In this document: positions 52,410 to 60,900 of the stretch, one piece after another | Layout of the letters: each line of letters begins with the position of its first letter | How positions within the stretch are numbered: position 1 is the stretch's first letter | Source of the DNA: Liolophura sinensis | Lineage: Eukaryota; Mollusca; Polyplacophora; Chitonida; Chitonidae | Assembly: GCF_032854445.1 (NCBI RefSeq) | Contig: NC_088306.1 | Span: forward strand, 18,323,764 to 18,387,763 | DNA length: 64,000 nt | Direction of reading: 5' to 3' | Notes under the pieces: generated by a model | Told to the model about the DNA's origin: nothing | What the model saw: only the letters and a program-made list of their open reading frames with translations | Database searches by the model: none | Position numbers and translations under genes: made by a program

Positions 52410-54317
52410 CTGGCGCAGCATCATCATTTTTTTTTTAGTGAATGGGAAAGATCGGGCCTGCGAAGATCAATCTTTAACAATTTCTGCCTACTCATATTTA
52501 TACGAGTATAATTATAGGTCAGCCACAGGTGTATGGGGCACAATCTGCACAGGGGCGTAGGAAGCAATTTCAAAGTGGGGAGGCCAAGAGTCCCCAAAAA
52601 AATGATAAGGGTCCATGCAGGGGCCGCCACGGCCCTGGAAGCTCGAAAGGCGCTATATCGCCTTAGAGACGATTTGCCGTATCTTTGATATGCCAGTTTA
52701 GGTCTTATTGACTATTTGAGGCTGACTGAAAAAAAAAAATGAAATAGACGTTTAACTCAGTTGTTGACCCTTTTGACTGGAGAACCACGGGTCAACAAAG
52801 AACATTGTAACAATTTATCCAGAACTCAACATTAAATTTATGCATGCCGGAGAAAGGTTGGTGTAGATTGACTAATACAAGCATTTAACTCGTATGGAGG
52901 AGAATCGGTGGAAAGAAACATCCACCTTTTTACTACGCCTTGGTGGTAAACTTGCCGGCCTATTCGCGCTGGGTTCCTTTCGATTGGAATCAATGTCATT
53001 CACATGTATACATCCACTTTTTGATCAGGCCTATGGCTCAGAAAAAAAAGGCGTGCGTCTGATTTAGGGGAATTATCAGTAAACGCGCCAAAGTCGGTGG
53101 TTACAACGGTTACTTATCTTTTCTCCACCGATGAATCTTGCTACCCGTCCTAAGTGAAATGGTCTTGGAATGACGATAAACCATCATGAAATAAATAACT
53201 CAACACCGATGAGTGCATATATTGAACAAATATATTAATTATTCTGCTTTTTGGGGAGAAAAAAAAACTGCAACGTCATCGCCTTGAAACACGGTCAGTA
53301 AATTAGAAAAAAAAGATTGTTTGGAGACAAATGAGTCCACTTTTTTTGTCAAATTACACTGTGGGTGATTTGCCCTTCTATGGGAGAATTGTATATATTA
53401 ATATATGCTACTTCTATACGTGTACTGAAAGTTAAAACAAGCAAACCTACATAAACCTATGTAATTTTGGCATGTTATAAGTGTGGAAAAACAGGTATAT
53501 ATAACTTTGTGACACTATATCATATGATCTGGAAAAGCAAAATCTTTGAGAAATAATCAAAATTGACAACCTTACAACAGTTGCAGCCATGGTTGCATGG
53601 ATGCCGAAAATACTTGTTATTAAAAAAAAATACATTATTTGAGTACATGTGGCATGAACATTTGTACTTCAAAAATCGCCTACGCTAAGTAACTCTCATA
53701 AAAAAGAAAGGAAAACAATAAAATGAAATGTATGTCAAACTCTATGAAAAATGTCCAGATGGTTGTATTTATTTTAAAGTTGAACTCTTTATTCTTTATT
53801 TTGAATGAAAAAACACGTAGGCCCTATATTAATAGTAATATGCACTGGGAAATTGCAGTTTACTCTGTTTAGTTTAGCGAGAAAATATATTTGCAATAGT
53901 GTGATGTTTTATTCGGCGGAGGGGCCTGTTTTGTGTTGCAAATAATATAATTTCCGGAACCTGAAAAGTGAAGGGTGGGGGGGAGCAAAAAGGGCATGGC
54001 CCCTTGCTTCCTATTCCCTTTCTGTGCCTATCAGAATACCTATGCAATGTTGATATATGTTTTCCCTGAATGATGTCATTGCTGACAAATGCAAACAACT
54101 TAATGAACAACGAAACACCCCATTAGTGGGTGGCAACCTTTGTAAGTAATGGTACTGAAGAAGGTTTTGTTGCCTTTGATGTTGATGACCAGTTTTATTA
54201 GAGACCCATACAATTACTGATGAAATTTTGTTAATTAAGTCTTTGTGAGGAATAGTAGTATAGAGAATAGAGAAATCCCTAGTAGTGATGTCCTTATACG
54301 GTACATAATATTGTTAG

Positions 54318-54525
54318 TGGGTCTCCATGGCCGATGGGATTAGTACATCAGCACGAAGCAGTGACCCAGGTGTGAGTTCAAGTCCAGCTCATGCTGGCTT
54401 CCTCTCCAGCCATATGTGAGTTTTCCGCGGGCTCTGCCCAGTCTCTTCCCACTATAATGCTGGCCGCCGTCGTATAAGTGACATATTCTTGACTACGGCT
54501 TAAAACATCAATGAAATAAATAAAT
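54318..54525 (+). mobile_element. V-SINE, near full length
   Basis: GGTCTCCATGGCCGATGGGA, GTGAGTTCAAGTCC, CAGCTCATGCTGGCTTCCTC, core CTATAATGCTGGCCGCCGTC, tail AATGAAATAAATAAAT. Confidence 0.87.
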
Positions 54526-55421
54526 ATAATATTATTAGGAGCTTTGTCCGAATGCAGAGACAATAACATATTTTCTCTGAAGATCGTCAAGTATCTTTAG
54601 CACAGTATGATCCTTCAGAACTAGCTTGGCTGTCACATGACCATTGATATTAATATGGTGGATTGCATACACAAGCTTTTTCTTAAAAAGCCCAGGCCAC
54701 GTGTCAGGGACTGAAGGTTCTACTCTTTCCCATTTCGAGCAATTTTTTGCAAAATTTTCAAGCGTCAAAATGGCATTTTTCTTATTAGCTCTCATACAAA
54801 TGCTTCTCGGTTCTCTGTACTTCGCCCCCTACCCCTCACAAACAGACTTCCAAGATCATTGTTTATCTTAAGTTTACCAGTTATGACATGTTTGATGGAT
54901 GGTAAATAAAGTCTGACGATTCAGTCATACCAGTATCTACCAGAAGTATCAGGCATCTCAAAGTCTTTAACTGCTAAATTTAATATTTTTGAAGCCATTG
55001 GCTTAGTATGTATTGATAGGAAATGCTTGGAGCTCTGGTATGTTGAAATAATTCGCACAACATAGCGAACCACAGAATCAGTTCGTGGGATGCTGATTCA
55101 ATGAAGATCCCTATCAACTTTACTGTTGGAAACAGTCTATTTCTTTTTTTTTGCAGTTTAAAGTGTTCCGACGGGTTGAGAAAGTTAAAAATAGGATTTG
55201 TCTCGACATACACGGATCACGTGATGCAGAATGTGTAGACTGAGGTGGATGTTCTGTGGATGTAGCCAGTAACACCATGGGGGTGTGTATGCTGTTTTTT
55301 GTTAATTTGACAAACCTACCAGGTACCTGACAGTTATGTTAATTTCAATCAGCACCTCATTAAACTTCCTCCTACTAAAGCTACGCTGACTTCGTTGATA
55401 CATTTGAACAGTTGTGTTATG

Positions 55422-55553
55422 TTATTTATTTATTTGATTGGTGTTTTACGCCGTACTCAAGAATATTTCACTTACACGACGGCGGCCAGGATTATGGTGG
55501 GAGGAAACTGGGCACAGGAAACCCACGACCATCCGCAGACTGCTGACAGACTA
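55422..55553 (-). mobile_element. V-SINE, 5'-truncated
   Basis: TATTTATTTATTTGATTGGT, ACGCCGTACTCAAGAATATT, GGTGGGAGGAAACTGGGCAC, CCCACGACCATCCGCAGAC; the head is missing. Confidence 0.87.
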
Positions 55554-56151
55554 TGTTGTGATTGACTGGTTGTCACCGCCTTGGCCCCGGAAGCTTTGGT
55601 ATGCTTGACGGCTGGTCATTGCCCTGAATGGTTTTATAGGGTTTTTAGTTTTGACATAGATAGGTTAACAGTCCACACAGTGCAAATGTGGGTGCACGGG
55701 CCTACATTTTGTCGGTCACACTTAAATTGGCTCTAGTTAACTTTTGATTTATTTAATTTTATTTATTTATTTTTAACGATTTTCTTTTGCTGATGCAAAA
55801 GTGATACGGCCATGGCCGTACTACTTCTGGTGCCAATGTTCGATGATCATTAACTGCTTGATCCAGGAAATCATTGATGCTTTCCAAGAAATTGTAAACA
55901 ATATTTATATTAAGCAGAAGGCCACATCTGCCCTGGTCATTATAACTCCACCAATAAAGCTATGTGTTCGTTTATAACATTTAAAGAAAAGGTTTGTATG
56001 GTGGAGTATTTTTACTAAACCATCATTCGTTTCCTGATGTTCAGTACCACTTATGGAGGAAACGGGGCAAAAGCAACAGGAAACCAGGCATCTCTCCAGA
56101 CAAATTTCCTTATCTAATGTTAATTTAGAATTTGGGAGATCTAGATTTGAT

Positions 56152-56375
56152 TTATTTAGTTCATTGGTGTTTTAACCGTACCGGTACTCAAAAATATTTC
56201 ACTTATCCTATGGCTGCCGACATAATGGTGTGAGGAAACCAGGCACTGCCTATTGGAAAACCACGACCATCCGCAGATTGCTCGCAGACCATACCATGTA
56301 CGGCCGGAGAGGGAGCCAGCATGAGCGTGAATTCACAGCAAACCCATTGGTCAGTCTCCTGGGTCATTGCGTCTG
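56152..56375 (-). mobile_element. V-SINE, head truncated
   Basis: TTCATTGGTGTTTTAACCGT, ATATTTCACTTATCCTATGG, CCACGACCATCCGCAGATTG, GGAGCCAGCATGAGCGTGAA; it stops inside the head. Confidence 0.82.
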
Positions 56376-57044
56376 CATTTGACCACACAACTTCGTGGGT
56401 CCAGGGCTAGTCATCTTTGCGCAGAAACCTTCTGAGTGGTAAAGCAACGAAAGCTTTCCTGTTCAAACTCTCTAAGAACTGAACAGGAAACTAACCTTAA
56501 GTGCATGACGTGCTTCCCTTATTTACTCTTTATATACAAAGTACTTTGGGGGAGTAGGTTCTTTTGGAAACAGATCTTGTGATTACCAACTTCGAACACC
56601 CCTTCATGCGGTAAGGTTGTCCAAAGTGATACTTAAATTGCAATGCATCATGTTAAAGGCCAAATGTTCAAAGGTATATTCTTGCTGACAGGACACTTTC
56701 ATAAATGATGAACAGTAAATGTACTTGTTTACAACATATTTCAGTTTTCATCATTTAATTTTGTTCACGAACTTTATACATTTTGAACTGTATCCATGGA
56801 GATGGTCTACATGGTTCAAGTGACAGCCCGAAGAACTACTTCGAACTGGAAAATCCCGCATATAACAACTAAACCCAGTGTCCGATCGATATTTCCTAAC
56901 TGATCTGAGATACTTCCAGTCGCAAGGTTGTTCTGCACTCAACTGAATAAATCACAGAAAGTTATACTGGCCATGTAACTTTTGTATATCTGACAAGTAT
57001 TACATCTATAGTGGAAGGCAAGCCGTCTTCAGAAAACTTCATAT

Positions 57045-57305
57045 TTATTTATTTTGATTGGTGTTTTACGCCATACTCAAGAATATTTCACTAATATGAC
57101 GGCGGTCAGCATTATGGTGGGTGGAAACCGGGCAGAGCCCGGGGGAAACCCACGACCATTCGCAGGTTGCTGACAGACCTTCCCACTTACAGCCGGAAAG
57201 GAAGCCAGCATGAGCTGGACTTGAACTCACACCGACCGCATCGGTGAGAGACTCCTGGGTCATTACGCTGCGCTAGCGCACTAACCAACGGAGCCATGGA
57301 GGCCC
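57045..57305 (-). mobile_element. V-SINE, full length, 13-bp TSD
   Basis: The complete element from the ATTT tail to the head (ACCAACGGAGCCATGGAGGC). It is flanked by GAAAACTTCATAT at 57,032-57,044 and 57,306-57,318. The perfect duplication marks a fairly recent insertion. Confidence 0.92.
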
Positions 57306-57472
57306 GAAAACTTCATATAAGACCACATGAAAGATTTATTACTACCAATTAATGATCCCAAAACAATGAAAGAAGGGGAAACTTTCAAATTCATACAGTG
57401 CTACCTCAGTCCCAAGAGAATCCAAGTGGAAAGATTCACAAGATATGATGCATGCCCTTTGGAATAGGGGTA

Positions 57473-57680
57473 GATTCCACAAAGTCATTTCTGATTTAAG
57501 TCAAAATTTTAAAACATCTTCACAATGCTTAGGTTTTGGTTATGGAAGTTGAAATTTGGACACATTTGCCTTAAGATAACATTGATCAGATGGACAAAAT
57601 TTTCAGTTCTGAAACCGGAAAACGAGCTTTAAGATCGCATTTCAAATTCTGACTTAAGTCAGAAATGGCTTTGAATAATC
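57473..57680. mobile_element. MITE-like element family E, copy 2 (best inverted ends)
   Basis: The left end GATTCCACAAAGTCATTTCT then GATTTAAGTCA is mirrored by TGACTTAAGTCAGAAATGGC then TTTGAATAATC. It lies just beyond the likely poly(A) signal of NUFIP1. Confidence 0.82.
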
Positions 57681-57705
57681 TGGCCAGAGCTTTATATTTT
57701 ACCTG

Positions 57706-57711
57706 TTTATT
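57706..57711 (-). promoter_or_regulatory. NUFIP1: Candidate poly(A) signal of NUFIP1
   Basis: TTTATT on plus (AATAAA on the gene strand), 70 bp past the stop codon, giving a very short 3' UTR. Alternatives further downstream exist. Confidence 0.4.
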
Positions 57712-57780
57712 TATAAACACCACAGGTAAAACAGTTAAGTTGACTTTTAATTTGTATGACTTGGTGAGGACACTCCATCC

Positions 57781-57960
57781 TCACAATCCATCTTCCCAAA
57801 TTTCTTCATCAGCATCAGTGATGGCACTGAGTGGCTTCCCCTGTTGAGAACTCCCCTTTTTATCAATGTTTTTGGCGAGTTCGAAGAAATTGTTTTTAAC
57901 GATGTAACGCACACACTGCAGTATGACATTCCTTTCATGGCGAATTTCCGGTGCTAAAAG
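57781..57960 (-). CDS. NUFIP1: NUFIP1 last exon
   Basis: Acceptor TCTTTTTCCAG. It encodes LLAPEIRHERNVILQCVRYI and VKNNFFELAKNIDKKG to EEIWEDGL and TGA at 57,783-57,781. LLAPxIRHERNVILQCVRYI is the conserved NUFIP1 C-terminus. Confidence 0.95.
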   Translation of the reverse strand, partial: LLAPEIRHERNVILQCVRYIVKNNFFELAKNIDKKGSSQQGKPLSAITDADEEIWEDGL

Positions 57961-60900
57961 CTGGAAAAAGAAGTTGAAAAATGAAAATGAAAAATATCAA
58001 TAAATAAATCATTAGAATTTTAGAAAAAAAAATCTGTAGCTATCAAACCACAAGAAAAAATTTATGCAGAAACAGGTGGATTCACAGTGAAGCCAGAAAC
58101 AGGTGAATTCACAGTGAAGCCAGAAACAGGTGGATTAACAATGTAGCCAGAAAACAGGTGGATTAACAATGTAGCCAGAAACAGGTGGATTATCAATGTA
58201 GCCAGAAACAGGTGGATTATCAATGTAGCCAGAAACAGGTGAATTCACAGTGAAGCCAGAAAGATGTGGATTAACAATGTAGCCAGCGAACAGGTGGATT
58301 AACAATGTAGCCAGGAAACAGGTGGATTAACAATGTAGCCAGCGAACAGGTGGATTAACAATGTAGCCAGAAACAGGTGGATTATCAATGTAGCCAGAAA
58401 CAGGTGGATTATCAATGTAGCCAGAAACAGGTGAATTCACAGTGAAGCCAGAAACAGGTGGATTAACAATGTAGCCAGAAAACAGGTGGATTAACAATGT
58501 AGCCAGCGAACAGGTGGATTAACAATGTAGCCAGCGAACAGGTGGATTAACAATGTAGCCCGTGAACAGGTGGATTAACAATGTAGCCAGAAACAGGTGG
58601 ATTATCAATGTAGCCAGAAACAGGTGGATAACAATGTAGCCAGAAACAGGTGGATTAACAATGTAGCCAGAAAACAGGTGAATTAACAATGTAGCCAGAG
58701 AACAGGTGGATTATCAATGTAGCCAGAAAAAGATGGATTAACAATGTAGCCAGAAACAAATGAAAAACAAAATTTACATTCACAGAACACAATGCTAATC
58801 TATTTTTACACCTGTCTGAGATACATGCTGATTCCACAAAGCAGTTTTCTCTTTAGCCAAACTATAAAACTCAACTATAACCCAAACATCAGTGTTTCAG
58901 AATTCTAAACTGTGACAGGAATGTCTAAACTTATTGGGTACTCTGAATCTGGTTCAAACATAAATGCTTACATCTCATTTCAAAATCTGGCTTAACTCAA
59001 ATCAGCCATTGTAAAATCAGCCCTTTCTAATAATTACAATACCTGTACCTTTTCGAGCAGTGTGGACTTCTGCGAGCACTGGCTGTTATCTGTCTCATTT
59101 TGCTTTCCTTTACGGCCTCTCTTTCGCCTCTGACGTTTATGATTTCCTGCAGCTCTGTCTTGAGCATCTACGACATCATCGTCACTTCCAGGAGCTTTAT
59201 CTAAAAGTAGAATAAGGGAAACAAATCTATATTTATCTGGTGTTGAAATCCCTTGACTGAGGATCTAAAAGCTCGTCAACATGTCAGCACTACATGACTG
59301 ACTGATTGATCGATCAATTCACTTTTAACTCCATGATCGATCAGTTCACTATTAATGCCATGACTGATCAATTCATTATTAATGCCATGATCGATCGATT
59401 CACTATTAATGCCATGATCCATCATTTCACTTTTAATGCCATACTCAATACATTTATTTATTTCATTGGGTGTTTCATGCCGTACTCAAGAATATCACAC
59501 TAAACACCTGCACCCAGCCTTACAGTGGGAGAAAACTCCAGACCATGCGCAGGTTGTTGGAAGACCTTCCTATGTATGAGCAGAGAGGAGCAGACAGTAG
59601 ACAGGAAGCCAGCATGAGTTGGACTTAAACTTGGCTTGACCGCACAGGTGAGAGGCTCCTTAATCATTGGGCCGCGCTGGCATGCTAACCACTCCCTGGA
59701 ATGAGAATCTAGCAGCTTGTCCACACATCGACTTACCATTTTTTCTGGCAGTGTTACGAGTCCAGGCCTCTCACAAAATATATGACTGACTGACTGAATG
59801 ATTGGTTTTTAATGCAATAATAAAGTTTTTTTTACGCTTATATGATGGTAGTTGGATTTATATGTAAAATGAAGCAAACATCCACCCTGTACCCAATAAA
59901 ACTCTTTTTCTAAAGCTGGAGCCAAATCGGCTAGTGCTGGATTTGAACTCATGATTTCACTGGTCAACACCTGAAAGTCTGAACATAAACCATCAGAGCC
60001 AGCACACAATATAGTGTATGTAAATTTACATTTGCCTGTTAATGATGTCAAAGCTTGACATTTTCATCAAGTTCACACTTTAACCATCTGAGTCAGCACA
60101 CTATATAGTATGCATACAGTGTTTCCTTCATCTGTTGCTCGTGTTCTTCCTAATGTGGTGAAATATACCGTAAAAGATATCTTTGTGGTTGGCGTCCTTC
60201 CTCATGTGGTGTAATATACTGTAAAATACCTTTGTCTGTTGCTGGAGTCCTTCCAGATGTGACGTAATATATACTGTAAAGTTATCTTCATCTATTGCTT
60301 GTGTCCTTCCTGATGTGGTATACTGTAGAGTTACCTTCATCTGTTGCTTGTGTCCTTCTTCAAGGCACGTAATATAGTGTAAAGTTACCTTTGTCTGATG
60401 GTCGTGTCTTTCCTGATGTGGTGTAATATACTTTATAGTTCTATTAAGTTACCTTCGTCTGTTGCTTGTGTCCTTCCAAATGTGACGTAATATACTGTAG
60501 AGTTACCTTTGTCTGCTGCTGGCGTCCTTCCTGAGGTGCTGTCTTCTTCGTCATTTTCTGCATCGCTGCCGTATGAGCACATCAGACTGCCCAGACCACC
60601 AGCAGCTAAGGGGTTAGACTGGGTGCTGCTGATGGGTCTGTCTGCTCTCGTCACCTGTTCAGTTTTGTCTGCTTCCTCATCAGAGCCTGATGTGATCAAA
60701 ACCCATGTTAGCTTGATGTCATCAAAACTCATAATAGCTTCATAAAATGTGATCAAAGCTCTTCAGAGGCTGGCAAAATGTGATCAAGACCAATCTTAGC
60801 CTGATAAAATGTGATCAAAGCTCATTACAGCTTGACACAATTTATGATCAAAGATCTTGAGAGCCTGACAAAATATATGATCAAAATGCAAGTTAGCCCG

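Larger units (their letters stand above)
51319..57700. other. Spacer between NCBP2 (5' end) and NUFIP1 (3' end)
   Basis: No recognisable exon. It should contain the NCBP2 promoter just above 51,318, but no TATA box or initiator can be assigned. It holds a TA/poly(T) tract (52,338-52,409), V-SINE copies at 54,318, 55,422, 56,152 and 57,045, and a family E element. The stretches 52,420-54,310, 55,560-56,150 and 56,380-57,030 show nothing I recognise apart from one short orphan frame at 54,535-54,795. Confidence 0.6.

Noticed and set aside
58070-58760. CRISPR-like regular repeats
   Set aside because: The units are contiguous with no unique spacers, and the context is a eukaryotic intron. The same holds for 6,008-6,605 and 61,840-62,045.
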